A DNA stretch of 64,000 bases, from contig BSBN01000860.1 in the NCBI GenBank assembly GCA_027924645.1, positions 9,486,001 through 9,550,000 on the forward strand, read 5' to 3'. Below are positions 38,161 to 50,304 of this stretch, piece after piece. The stretch's first letter is position 1; each line of letters starts with the position of its first letter. Under the pieces are notes generated by a model. That model did not search any database, was not told where the DNA came from, and saw only the letters and a list, made by a program, of their open reading frames with translations. The translations under genes and the position numbers were made by a program. This stretch comes from Cunninghamia lanceolata. Its lineage: Eukaryota > Streptophyta > Pinopsida > Cupressales > Cupressaceae.

Positions 38161-39480
38161 AGGCCCACTTGAAATTTCTCTAGGGATATTGTTGTGACTA
38201 GACTTTATTACCGATATTATGTGAAAACCCTTGTCAATTGTTAGTCAATCTAGGATTATTGATTATATTTTTGTTATTATGGTTCTATGATGAGACTTTT
38301 TATATTTGTCTTCTACGTATATCTCACTATGGCTATGAGTCCTCTCCCAGTTTTGCCTTTGGGTGGGAGGTGATTTCATATACTTACTATGTTATTATGA
38401 TGGGATATCTTACTTTTGAGTCTGGTGTTTTGACCAAACTATGACTATGGTATACATATCATTTTTGGAGTTATGATTTAGCTTGGATTACATATTTTGT
38501 TTATGCACATGCATTCATCATTCAGTCTATATATGATGCTTTCAGGAGCATGACTCCTATAGATTATCCTTCATTGTGTTATGGCATTGAAATTATTTCA
38601 GGTGAAATGTTGTTTAACTCTATGGACATGATGCTTATTATAATTCATATTTGGAGAGAGATCATTATGTTGTATATATATAAATGTGTTGAAATATCCA
38701 TAATGTTGTAAATATGGTTTACTAATTATGTAGATAGTTGTTAGTAATATTATTGCCTCTGCTATTGTATCATAATCACCTCTAACAATCTTAAGCAAGT
38801 GTGCAGGTTCTCAGCTGTTGGAATTGGGGAAAACACTTGAAGACTGTTGTTGTTTCCAATAAGCCAACCTAGCCTATTTGGAGAGGCCTAGGTTTATCAT
38901 GTGGTTGTGCATGTGTGGTATTTATGTCTCCATGGAAGTGTGTTTTGTATCTGTGTTATGTGATGTCAAGGTGTAATTGTAATGATGCAATGTGAATTAT
39001 GTGTTGAAGTTGTCAAACATGTGTTTTAATGGGGTGTCGTGTTGTGTGTCGTATTGGGTCGTATGGGGTGTGTCATGCTATATGATGTGAGCATCTTGAG
39101 AAGTCATCCTAAGATAAAAAGGGGTTAAGTAATTATTCCATTAATTGAAAAGATTAATAACCTCCTTAAAAAAAATAGAGAGAAAATTTTAAGCCTAAGT
39201 CCTTAAGTCTTGGTGGGACCCTTGTAAAAAAAACATAATTAATTTAAAAAAAATGCTTTTTTCCAACACTTAATTTTGGGCAAATTAGATAATAAAAAAA
39301 AATATAAGCCTAGAAAAAGATTAAATTTAAGCAGTGTCCAAAAAGGGAGGTGGAACAACTAGGTGTTGACACATGTTGTCCACAAAATGACACATTTAAC
39401 CACCTAGATGTCTCAAGCTATTCATGGGGGACATGTGGAGAGCAGAAAGGAAGACATGGAAGGAATATGAGAGAGCTGGA
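38161..39480. other. Gene-free stretch, possibly the eroded LTR body
   Basis: No coding signal. If the LTR start near 38144 is right, part of this stretch is LTR. Confidence 0.35.
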
Positions 39481-39489
39481 AAATTGAGA

Positions 39490-39600
39490 AGGGGTGCTAG
39501 GGAAAAAAAAACAAGAGTTGGGAAAAAGGAAATTGGAGAGGAAAGGGAAAAAAGGAAAGGAAAAATTTGAACAAAGGCTGGATAAACCAGAGGAGGAGAG
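39490..39600. repeat. Purine-rich tract
   Basis: About 110 bases made almost wholly of A and G on the plus strand (GGAAAAAGGAAATTGG-type runs). Confidence 0.6.
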
Positions 39601-39824
39601 GAAGATCATAGTGAAGCTTAATCAGCCACCAAGTTTGCTAGAAATTCTAGGTAGGCTCTCATTTAATATTGTGAAAACTAGTTATATAAACTGTGTAAAA
39701 ATTCTACTTATTAATGTCCCTGTTAAACAAATAAATAAATCCATCTTCAAATGAAAATTTATTAACACCATTGGTACTGTGTTTGTGTGATGTGCATTGA
39801 ATTTTGTTGTGAATCTAGAGATAG

Positions 39825-40155
39825 TTTTATTCTACTATTATATCTGTTGTGTAGTTCTGTTCTACTATTTTATCTGTTGTGTGGGGTAGAAAAGATGTCT
39901 CCTGTTCTACCATTTTATCTATTGTGTGGGGTAGAAAAGATGTCTCTTGTTCTACTATTTTATTTGTTGTGTGGGGTAGAAAAGATGTCCCTTGTTTTAT
40001 CTGTTGTGTGGGGTAGAAAAGATGTCTCCTATTCTACCATTTTATCTATTGTGTGGGGTAGAAAAGATGTCTCTTGTTCTACTATTTTATCTGTTGTGTG
40101 GGGTAGAAAAGATGTCCCTTGTTTTATTTGTTGTGGTGTAGAAAAGATGTCTCCT
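39825..40155. repeat. 45-bp minisatellite
   Basis: Seven or more copies around GTTGTGTGGGGTAGAAAAGA with a 45-bp period (15 codons in one frame); two or three copies are shortened to about 33 bp. The repetitive frame across it is a by-product of the period being a multiple of three. Confidence 0.85.
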
Positions 40156-40176
40156 GTAGGAATATTTAAACTAAAA

Positions 40177-40379
40177 GGGTAAGAGCACCCAGATTGTTCT
40201 TGAGAAAGTTAAGATTGTGGGTAAGAGTACCCTTGCAATTGTTTTTGTGATAAATGGGTAAGAGTACCCAGAACAAATATTTGAAAACTATAAGGGTAAG
40301 AGTACCCAGTCAAAAGATTTATGCAATACAATTGGGTAAGAGTACCCAGCAAGAAATTTTTTTAAGGGTATGAGTACCC
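40177..40379. repeat. Six spaced copies of a GGGTAAGAGTACCC hairpin motif
   Basis: Copies start at 40177, 40219, 40256, 40294, 40334 and 40366 (spacing 42, 37, 38, 40 and 32 bp). Each has GGGTA and TACCC arms around AGAG; the first and last carry one change. The spacers are unrelated AT-rich DNA. It follows directly on the 45-bp minisatellite. Confidence 0.88.
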
Positions 40380-43180
40380 ATGGGAAGTGAAAATTGTATA
40401 ATAGATTTGCTGAATTGATTCCTACATGCAGATGTCTTATCCTTACCCCTATGAGGAGGTTCTATGGAAAACCTTGTGATTCTGTGATACCAGCTTGTGA
40501 AGTGCAAAAATACTATGTTGTGAGTGATTTTCTGCATGTGAGTTGTGGGTTATGTGAAGGTGTATATGCAAACTCCTAGGTCTCCTTGTGTTTTCCCCTA
40601 GCTTGGGGGTGGGAAGCTACTGCCCCATGTTAGGAGGTGAGCCTCCACCAGTTGGGCAAAATGGGTTTCCTCATCTTGTGCAGGTTCTTACAGGATTGTG
40701 GATGCATGACTATCAAGGGAAAACTTATGCCAAAAAGGAGAAGAAAACTAATGTTTGTCCTGGGAAGATGTTTCTTCTATTCTAATAGTTATGAAGGTTG
40801 AAACCATTATCTGAAAAAGAAAATAATACAAGCAACCTGGATGTTGTGAGAAATGTACTAGTTTTTTCAGATGTTTATCTAAAAGTGACACCATGATATG
40901 TTATAGATGGTTCTTCATGTAATAAGTGAACTATAAAATCATGTTAGTTTAATTCCCTTGCAACATTTACTATAAATATTATTTTATCACTCCTTTATTG
41001 TTCTACTCTAGAACAGAGAATTAACATGAACCATAAATGGCTATGTGGGTTTACAGTATTCTGTCATAACTTATCAATCACAACTAGCACGGTACCAAAT
41101 AATTCCTATAGTAAATGCATGTTTTAATCTAATGATTTTATTATACTACACTATGGTATTGACCTTCAATAATACATTAAAGGAAGGTGTTATTAGTTTT
41201 GTTTATATCTACAGTACTAGATTAAAAACCTTGAATCTTCTAAATTGTAGGATCTGTGATACCATGAGATGAGTTTACGCTTCAACCAGATTGCCAACAA
41301 CCACTAACGTTTAACTCTGATAAAGGACTAGGGAATATACAAGGATAAGAGGATGATAGAGATTTATACGAAGATATTCTCTCTTGATCTCAGCCCACAT
41401 ACAGGGAAAGAACCCGCACCACAACGAGCAGGTCATGTCTCTTGGAGGCACAAAAGAAGGTAGAAACATGTCACTGTCCCTGTAAGGGCCCAAACCAAAC
41501 CAAGGAAATGCATTTAAACAAGACTTGAACAAGCCAAACCCTAGAGAAAACCACAAATGAAAGGCATAATTTATTCCCTTAAATTCAAAACACAACGATC
41601 TATCTTTGAGCGGATTCATCTATATATACCTCAGTCAAAAGGCTTTATAAAGTTCTACAACAGCTTTTGAATCCAATGGTTAGATCAATGATGTTTTGAA
41701 TAGGCATCATAACCTAAGTTGGGTTTAACATTTCTGTTGTATTGTATTGTTTACTCCATCATAACAACTCTTAGAAGGCCATCACCCCCCCTGTACACCT
41801 GCGATTCCTGCAGTAAGTATACTTTAATCAAAGGAAAATAAATAAAAGTAATAGGAATAACCTTCATACGTCAAGCACTCACACTTAAACTAGAGGAGTT
41901 ATCTCTCTCTACGCTACTGGGGTGTCTTTGTACACTGGGAAGCTTCTTAGCCATGGCAGCCAGCAGACGACATTCCTTGAAGAGTTTGATAGATGAGAAG
42001 GACAAAAAGATTAAGGTTATTTTAAGTGCCTCCTTAGGGTTAGGGCGAAGAGTTTATTCATTTTTATTTTACAAATATTTTATCCACACAAATATTAATT
42101 GGTATCAATAGTATGCATGTCGTTTGGTTCATTATAATATAGGATTTAATATATCAGACCGGTAAGAATTCCTATTGTGCCCTAGCAATACTCAATTTTT
42201 TTTTTTAGTCTAATGTCCTATCTTTCCCCTTATTTTAAATCTGGGGCGATAATATATTTGTTGTAATAATTTCTTAATCTCACAGTGGGTTCACATTAGG
42301 GCATAGGGCTATGTGGGTAGTTACCAAGTTTTACACATGGTTAGCTTCTCTTCCTTTAAGGAGGGTCAAATTAATTTGAGTATTCAAGAAAATTTCTGCA
42401 TCCATTTTACACATACTATTTTGCTTTAATAATATATCCTTTCTTAGGCTTCTCTTATACGAAGCTTTCTTTGTCTTGCTTTTACTATCTGGGATAAATG
42501 CCTCACACACTAGTTTAACTTTATGAACTTTTATCATACAATTCTTATCCTTTTTGAAAAGAGAATCTCATTTACATGTTAGAAAATATTCTTTATTAAT
42601 TATTCTATAATCATTAACTAGTGCTTACTTTTTTTTCTTATATATTATTCTATTACTCCTTAGGCAAATCGACACCTTAGCATTACTCATAAAAGCAAAG
42701 CATCACAATAAAAGGAGATTTACTTGGGATTGCTGGAGAGATTTTCTATTTTTTTTATTGCCTTTAAGTGACTTTTCAAAGTTACTTTTCTTTATATATG
42801 TAAACTGGTGTTACTTTTTTTTTTTACTTCACATTAAGGAGTATCTAGAAAAAAATTTAAGTCTCCCTTAAAATTCGTGGGATTTAATAATAACTATTTT
42901 ATTTTCCTACCTCACCATGTAATAAAATTTATAGTTGATAGTTAAATTGCATAACAAATTTTTTTATGATCTTTACTAACGTTTATTAGAATTGTTGCTT
43001 GTTTTACATCATTGGAATGACATATTAGTTGTAACTTTTTTAAAATTTTATTATGGTATGTGCACTTTGATATGATGTAATATGATTATGGTTTCATTTC
43101 ATATGTTGTAATATTAGATATAACAGAAAAATAAATTATTGCATGAAATAAATATTAACTTTTTATTTTAAACATATTTT
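40380..43180. other. Gene-free stretch
   Basis: Long AT-rich DNA with short unrelated frames on both strands. From about 42600 it becomes T-rich and may be an intron leading to the acidic exon at 43188. Confidence 0.4.
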
Positions 43181-43187
43181 TTTGCAG

Positions 43188-43403
43188 AACACGGGTCTTC
43201 CAGAAGATCAAGATGATCCTCTTGATATAGATCCAGAATATGTTGGTTTTGGTACAGATCACATGGCAGAGGATGATGATGACACAAATACAGAAGAGAC
43301 CGAGGCTGATGATGATGATGACAACGACGATGATGATCATGATGATGATGATCACGATGGTGATGATGATGATGATGATGAGGCAGTTGCTGGTAGTAGC
43401 TAG
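43188..43403 (+). pseudogene. Orphan last exon encoding an acidic Asp-rich tail
   Basis: A T-rich tract and TTTGCAG acceptor lead into a 71-codon frame ending at TAG. It begins NTGLPEDQDDPLDIDPEYVG and becomes almost entirely Asp/Glu with a few His and Asn. Such tails are common at the end of plant transposase-related proteins, but nothing here identifies the family and no upstream exon was found. Confidence 0.35.
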
Positions 43404-43484
43404 TGACATTCATGATCATATAGACTGCATCATGGATCATTGCTGATATATCGTTATGATGCCTCTTTTCATGGTTACTATCAT

Positions 43485-43690
43485 ATGTATCATTTTCATA
43501 GCCTGCAGTACCATATTATTGAGTTGTATCATTTTGACATGTATCATTTTGACTTATATCATTTGGCATGTATCATCTTGAATTGTATCATTTTGAGTTA
43601 CATAATTTATCATTTTTACTTATATCATTTGCACATGTATCATTTTGACTTATGTCCACTGTTGGACATATATCATTTTGACATGTTATT
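43485..43690. repeat. Short-period array of GTATCATTTTGAC
   Basis: About ten copies of (T/G)TATCATTT(T/G)GAC at irregular 16-30-bp spacing. Confidence 0.75.
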
Positions 43691-44282
43691 GATCTACTGG
43701 CATATTTGACTTTCACTTGTTTTAGTTATATATGATGATGATCTTATCAGTATTGACTTGTCAATTTATATGTATTGAAAGTGGTCAATGATTTTTGGAT
43801 GAATATTTATTACGTCTGATGATTTTAATTTACTACTCAGGATGGATGTTGTCAAATTCAATTAAATTATATATATTTGACTCACTTATTTTAATTATAG
43901 ATGATGATCATGTTATAAACATTATCTTGTTATTTTATATATACTGGATATTGTTGTAGATTTTATTTTGATGAAGATTTAATAAGTATAATGATGTTGT
44001 TAATTTGTATGGATGTCCATTTACCTAAAAATTTTTTATAAATGTTATCCTATAAACTATTTCAAATGCTTCAGGGGTCTTCAGGTGGATGGAGCACATA
44101 TCAGTGAGTTAGAGAGTATTTTATCAAACAAGTCTGTGAGCTTGTCTCGCAAAGAGGATAGAATAAGATGGAGTTGCTAATAAATTGGGGAGTATCAGGT
44201 TAAGCTAGGCTATAAGGTGAAAGATGGGGTGGTTAGAAAGCAAGATTGGCCCACTCACCTTTTTTGGAATAAAGACGTAAAA

Positions 44283-44640
44283 ATGGAAGCAAAGCTAGAT
44301 GTAACAAGTGATGTTATATCAGAAGCAAATCTGGAAACAAAACCGGAAGCAAAATTGGAAGCAAAATTGGAAGCAAAACCAGAAGCAAACCTGGAAGCAA
44401 AATTGGAAGAAAACCTGGAAGCAACACAAGAAGCAAAACCAGAAGCAAAATCGGAAGCCAAACTGGAAGAAACAAAGGACATCATAATGGAAGAAAAACT
44501 AGAAGCAACAAAGGATGTCATAATAGAAGTAAAACTTGGCGTCAATTAAGAAGCCAAAAAAGAAGCTATTTTCGATGCCATACCAGAAGCAAAACATGAA
44601 GCACGACTGGGAACAAAACTAGAAGCAAAAATGGGAGTAG
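44283..44640. repeat. 12-bp array (GGAAGCAAAACT) near the right end of CACTA
   Basis: Some 20 copies of a 12-bp unit, in one frame a string of Glu-Ala-Lys-Leu/Pro. The unit drifts toward the GGTGCTAATTT-type subterminal repeat at about 44640. Confidence 0.8.
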
Positions 44641-44903
44641 ACATGGAAGCCAAATTGGGTGCTAATTTAGGCGCTATTTCTAACATTAAATTGGTCGTGC
44701 TTCCAGGTGCTATTCCCAGTGCTATTCTAGGTGCTAAAGGAGGTGCTATTGCTTGCACTACTTTTTTGGCGTAAAATTTAGCACAAAAAATGGTGTTGAA
44801 GAGAACATGCAGTTTGGTGCCGAGTTTTGCACTGGCAAAAGTGTCCAATTCATCAACTCTAATGCACTAAATTTTGGCACTATTTTAGGTGCTAATTGCC
44901 TAT
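44640..44903. repeat. Right subterminal repeat array of the CACTA element
   Basis: GGTGCTAATTTAGGCGCTATTT-like words repeat, inverse to the left array at 10670-10880. Confidence 0.8.
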
Positions 44904-44915
44904 TTTGTTGTAGTG
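44904..44915 (-). repeat. Right terminal inverted repeat of the CACTA element
   Basis: TTTGTTGTAGTG, exact inverse of 10565-10576, followed by the AAC target duplication at 44916-44918. Confidence 0.93.
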
Positions 44916-44918
44916 AAC

Positions 44919-45773
44919 TATTTTAAATGGAAATCAAAGATGATAATCTATCTCAAAAGACATGGATATCATAGGGTTATAATGGGACTTGAGACAAAAC
45001 CTCGAGATGCTGTAGAAAAGATAAAATGGTTTAATAAATGTGATGAAGCCTTTGGTACTCTGTGTATGTTAGTCTCTCCTAACCTTCTTTTTCACATTGA
45101 ATCTGCCACTACACCAAATGATGTGTGGACCACATTGGAAAAACTCTTTGGTAAGTAGGATGAGTTAAGGGGTCATCAATTGGAGAATGAACTCATAGGG
45201 TTGAGTCTAAGAAATTTTGATACCATACAAGACTTCTTCACAAATTTCAAAGCCATCAGATTGCAGTTGAAACAGTGTGGAATATAAAAAGAAGATAAAC
45301 AACTGATCTTAAGGATGTTTTCTAATCTTGGTCCAAACTATTCTATCTTTGTTTCTACCTTTTATGCCACAAAAGTGCCCTAGGTTCAAACTATAAAATA
45401 CCTTCTCTAGATGAGTTTGTTGCAGAACTCACCTAAAAGAAAGATAAACTGGTTCACATGGGTACAATTAAACCCTCAAAGTCACATGCCTTGGCTACAA
45501 ATCAAGGCACAAAAGAACAGAAGGGGTCTGGAAAATAGGAATAAGAAACAAAATAACCAAGGAGAGAAGAACAACGATCAGAAACCTGCTACTCCAAATG
45601 CAACTAATCAGACCTCTTCATCAAAAGGTGATCAACCTAAGAAGGAGAAGGTCAAGTGTTCTTACTGTAAAAGACCAAGACATGATGAGCACAAGTGTTT
45701 AAAGAAGCAGATTGATCACCTAGCACATCTTCTTGAGAAGAACAACATCAAGATGCCTGATTCTATCAAGTAG
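44919..45773 (+). pseudogene. Copia gag, remaining part
   Basis: Resumes the frame cut at 10564. The UBN2/copia gag pattern is seen in YFKWKSKMIIYLKRHGYH and SATTPNDVWTTLEKLFGK; after TAG at 45156 the next part (DELRGHQLENELIGL, DTIQDFFTNFKAIRLQL) continues. A zinc knuckle CSYCKRPRHDEHKC (CX2CX4HX4C) lies at 45655-45700. In-frame stops include TAG at 45156, TAA near 45286 and TAG near 45382. It would package the element RNA. Confidence 0.9.
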
Positions 45774-48700
45774 AGTTCATTAGAAGGGTCTTCAAAGGAA
45801 ACAGAAAAGAGTAAGGGGAAAGGAAAGTGCAAGGCCCTAGTTGTAGTTTCTTCACAACGTGATACCTGGATCATTGACTCAGGTGCTTCACACCACATGG
45901 CTTCTTCTTAGGATAGTTTTGCCTCCTTAGAGCCACGTACTATGCTTGCCATAATCATGGGTGATGACACTCTTGTTGAAGTGCATGGGAGAGGGTCTAT
46001 TGATGTGGGAGAAGGAACATATCAAGATATTCTTTGTGTTCCATCTTTGTCAACTAATCTCTTATCTGTCTATCAAATCACTCACACAAGCTCTGGCAAG
46101 CGAGTAGTTCACACCATATAATATGGTAATCAGTGAGATGCATGATGGGTCTATAATTGCTATGCGAAAAGCAAATCATTAGTTTAGACTGTATCAGTTT
46201 TCTCACTTTGTTCCTGAATCTCCTTCAACAATTTTACTCACTCATTTAGATGAGGTGAGCCATTTGTGGCATCATCGGTTTGGCCACTTGAATTACCGCT
46301 ACTTGTAGTAGCTTAGTCAACAGGACATGGTTTTAGTGTTGCCTTCAATTTGAGTTTCTGATGGAGTTTTCCAGGGATGCATTCTTGGTAAGCATCTAGA
46401 GGAGTAGTATGACAAAGGCAAAGCTTGGAGGGCCACAAACTTCTGGAGTTGGTACATAGTGACCTAGCAGGACCATTTCCATATCCATCTTTCAGCAGGG
46501 CTGGATATGTTCTGACATTCATTGATGATCTTTCTAGATATACTTGGGTATATTTTCTCAAGAAGAAGTCTGACGTGTTTGAGTCTTTTCAAGACTTCAT
46601 AGCTTTAGCAGAGAAACAATATAGGAAGGTCATCAAGATTCTGCATACGGATAATGGAGGGGACTATGTCAACCACACATTTGAACAATTTTGTGCCTCT
46701 AAGGGCATTGATCTTCAGCACATAGTTCCCTATAGTCCACAATAGAATGGTGTCACAGAATGAAAGAACATTTCCTTGAAATAGATGGCCAATTGTATGA
46801 TTCACTCTAGATCTATGGCACCTCAATATTGGGTGGAGGCCATCAATTGTATGTGTTACATCCAGAATCGGGTTCCTCACAAATTTGTGAAGGGGGTAAC
46901 TCCTTTCTAAGCTTGGACTGGTCGAAAACCCACAGTTAAGAACTTTTGAGTGTTTGGTTCTCTTGCATGGGCCCACATTTCAGTAGAGAAATGCAAGGCT
47001 ATGGATCCATAAAGCAAGCCTTGCATATTTGTTGGGTACCCAAATGGTGTCAAGGGCTATAAGCTTCTCCACCCTACAACTCATGAGTTGTTCATTGAGA
47101 GGAGTGTTCGTTTCGAGGAGGAATCTTCTAGTTCTTCTCCTACCACTTCTCCATCCACCATCACATTGGAGACATTGTAGCAAGATGATAGTTCTTCAGA
47201 AGATCTTAATCCTCCTAATCATGATGAGGAGTCTTCTTCCTCCACTTCATATGGCGATAGTGATGATGAGGATCCACCCTCTTCTTCCAGTCATCATTCA
47301 GAGGTTGATGATTCTCCTCTAGATTCTCCTACCACATGGCTTCTTTGGGCTCATCAGACTTTGCAGTTAGCAAGTGATTGGGTTGTGATCCTTCAGATAC
47401 AAGAAGAACAAGGTCATAATTTCAGCAGGCTCCACATCTCTTCGTTGCTTCAACTTCTAATCCACAGACTTTTCAAGAAGCTTCTGGTGTTCCCGAGTGG
47501 GATGCAACAATGTAGGAAGAGATCAGTTCCTTGGAAAGGAATAATACATGGGATTTAGTCCCTCTTCCTAAGGGAAGAAAACTTGTTTGATGCAAGTGGA
47601 TCTATCAGACAAAATTTGCAGTAGACGGGTCAGTTGACAAGCATAAGGCTTGCTTGGTCTCCAAAGGATTCTCCCAAGTGCCCGAGATTGACTACTTTGA
47701 GACTTTTGTGCTAGTAGCCAAAATGATCATTTCCATCCAACTTGTACTTGCTATAGCTACAACCCATCATTGGGAAGTTTATTAGATGGACGTGAAGAGT
47801 GCTTATCTTCATGGTGGCCTTCAGGAGGAAATCTATGTGGAGCAACCACAGAGGTTTGTTTAGGATCCTTCATTGGTTTGTCAACTTCAGAAGTCTCTTT
47901 ATGGCCTCAAATAGGCTCCTCAGGCCTGGTATGCCAAGATGGACTCCTTCCTTCTGTCAGTTGGGTTCACTCGATGCCATTCTAATCCAAATGTATACAT
48001 TCTGTAGTAGGATGATACTCTGACATTTTTGGTTCTTTATGTTGATGACTTGTTGATCACAGGGAGTCACTCATCCACCATCAAGGCAGTGAAAACTGCT
48101 CTACTTGATTGATTTCTAATGTCAGACTTGGGTCTTTTGCACTACTTCTTAGGGATTGAGATCTCTCAATCATCTTTAGGTATCTTCATGGCACAACCTA
48201 AGTATGTACTTGACATGCTCTCTAGATTTCACATGGCTGACTGTAAGCTTGCACCGACTCCATTTCTGTGAGGGGTCAAACTTGAGGCTAAGTGTTCTTC
48301 ACCCTTGGTTGATGGCACTTTATACTGACAACTTGTTGGGAGTCTCATCTATCTGACTCACACGGGACCTAACATTTCATATGCCATGGGCATGGTCTCT
48401 CAGTTTATGCAGGAGCCACATGAGATGCATTGGAAAGTAGCTAAGCGGATTCTCCACTATGTTTAGGACACTCACAGTTATGGTATTCATTATGTAGTGG
48501 GCATGGATTTTGACTTGGTAGGATACACAGATTCAGATTGGGTAGGTGATTCTCAAGATCACAAGTCTACTTCAGGGTATTGCTTATCACTTGGTTCCAG
48601 TCCAGTTTGTTGGTCGAGCAAGAAGCAGTGTGTAATTGCTCTTTCATTTACAGAGGTTGAGTATTGAGGGGTAGTTAATGCCACCATTGAGGCCATCTAG

Positions 48701-49003
48701 CATCAGAATATTCTCATTGAGTTTTGTATTTCATTTAGAAACCCCACAACCATCTTTTGTGATAATCAGAGTGCAATACAGATCTCAAAGAATCTAGTCC
48801 ATCACCAGCGGACCAAAAACATTGAGATACATATGCACTACATCCAAGAGCTGATTCATGCAAACATCATTGATCTCAAGTACATTCAGACATCGGAGTA
48901 GATTGCAGACATCTTCACCAAACCCTTAATTGAGAGCAAGTTCCTTCATCTACGAGCTTTGCTAGGGGTGCGGCCAGTGTCTACTTCAAGAGGGGCTTCT
49001 TAG
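45774..49003 (+). pseudogene. Copia pol: protease, integrase, reverse transcriptase, RNase H
   Basis: Protease block DTWIIDSGASHHMASS at about 45860-45910. A GAG-pre-integrase block HLWHHRFGHLNYR is near 46264. Integrase core has HSDLAGPF, FIDDLSRYTWVYFL and ILHTDNGGDYVN, then NGVTE with the third acidic residue. Reverse transcriptase has GCKW-like CKWIYQTKFAVDGSVDKHKA, MDVKSAYLHG, and the catalytic LYVDDLLITG near 48036-48064. RNase H has GYTDSDWVGD, HKSTSGYCLSLG and DIFTKPL, ending at TAG 49001. More than a dozen stops, mostly TAG where the family has Gln (CAG), and frame breaks near 46420 and 47180-47500. It once copied and inserted the element DNA. Confidence 0.92.
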
Positions 49004-49170
49004 TCTTTTGCTTCACTCTCTCTACTCTAAGGGGGTGTTTTCTCTCTCTATAAATAGGGGGGTATTCCTTTGTAGGGGAATTATTCTCTTTTGGGGGGAA
49101 TTCTTTGTACATGGGTACCTCACCAGGCTTCACTTGTTGGGACCCATATCTTTTCACCCACCTAAGCTAT

Positions 49171-49182
49171 GCTTAAGGGGGG
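49171..49182 (+). promoter_or_regulatory. Copia polypurine tract
   Basis: GCTTAAGGGGGG directly before the 3' LTR. Confidence 0.8.
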
Positions 49183-49812
49183 TGTTAGTGTAGGTTTTTT
49201 TATTTCCCTTAGGGATATTTCTTTTTCCTACACATTATTAAGCTTGCTTAGGTTTATTAGATGTGGTTAATATGAGGACACATGACAAAATACATCAGCT
49301 ACATGTGTAACTCTCTCCCACACATGGGTAGTTGAGTTACACATCCTCTTTTGGCTTTTTGTGCCACCTCTCATAACCACTATTCTGTCTTTACCTAAGT
49401 ATGTTACGGGGTTGTTGGGTTTCTCACCCTCTTTTGGCTTTATGTGCCACCTCCTTTTTGTCTTCACTTGAGGAGGTTATGCCACATGTTTTTTCATTTA
49501 CCAAGTAGGTAAAACCTCCCACCTTTTATGGGTAGTAGGAGTTAATGCACCTCTTGGATGTATATGCCCTATTTTTTCTATATATACAACTCTCTACTCT
49601 CACCTTCACAAGTTCAATACCAGTTCGGTGAATTCTTTGTGAGAGTTTCAAGAGTATTCTCAAATTCTCTTTCTTTGTCTCTATTTTTCTCTCTTTTCAG
49701 ATTCTCTCTCCTTCCACTATTTTGATCTTCGATCATTTGTCGACTGGAGTGTATGTGATCTATGACCGACATCGGATCCTGGCTTAATTCTTGCTTCTCA
49801 CAGAATCTAACA
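49183..49812 (+). repeat. 3' LTR of the copia element
   Basis: 630 bp, TGTTAGTG to CTAACA. It keeps TATATATA at 49579-49586 and a single 36-bp unit. Followed by TTAAT, the likely target duplication. Confidence 0.95.
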
Positions 49813-50304
49813 TTAATAAATCAATAATGTATTAATGCTGCATGGAACTCACAAGTCACAAGTATTAATTGTTGAAACTTGTCTCTTCAATAGACCAATT
49901 CTAGAACTTTTAACTTGAAATGTGAGTGTGTCAAAATTTCATCCTAGAATTATATAACTTAAGTCATTAATCATTATATATCAAGTTTAAAATATTCTAA
50001 ACAATTTAATCCTTATCTTTCACCATCATAAAATTTTTTCCATCCACATTATGTAATTTTTTAAACCACTCGATAATTCATCTAATATACTATTTTATTT
50101 TTTCAAATTTAATCAATAATTCAACAAATAAATTATTTTATTTTTTCAAATCCATCTATAATCTACTAGAAAAAAAAACATTATTGGCAAATATGCACAA
50201 ATTTGCCACATTAGTTAATTTTTTTTCCAAATTAGTTATAGATTCACCACCAAAATGAATGCACTAGGCCAGGATTCACTAAGATTTCTTAAAGCTATCG
50301 CTAG
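49813..50304. other. Gene-free AT-rich stretch
   Basis: Outer flank of the copia element; no coding signal. Confidence 0.4.

Noticed and set aside
39787..40182. 131-codon frame with Leu-Leu-Cys-Gly-Val-Glu-Lys repeats
   Set aside because: Produced by a 45-bp minisatellite whose period is a multiple of three; no homology or start context.
40177..40379. CRISPR-like array of spaced palindromic repeats
   Set aside because: The genome is a plant nucleus; repeats are 14 bp, spacers 18-28 bp and there are no cas genes.
43155..43446. Ile-rich, His-rich and Met-rich frames over the GATGAT run
   Set aside because: Alternative readings of the Asp-rich exon microsatellite.
47770..48023. Frames overlapping the copia reverse transcriptase
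   Set aside because: Out-of-frame shadows of the RT domain.
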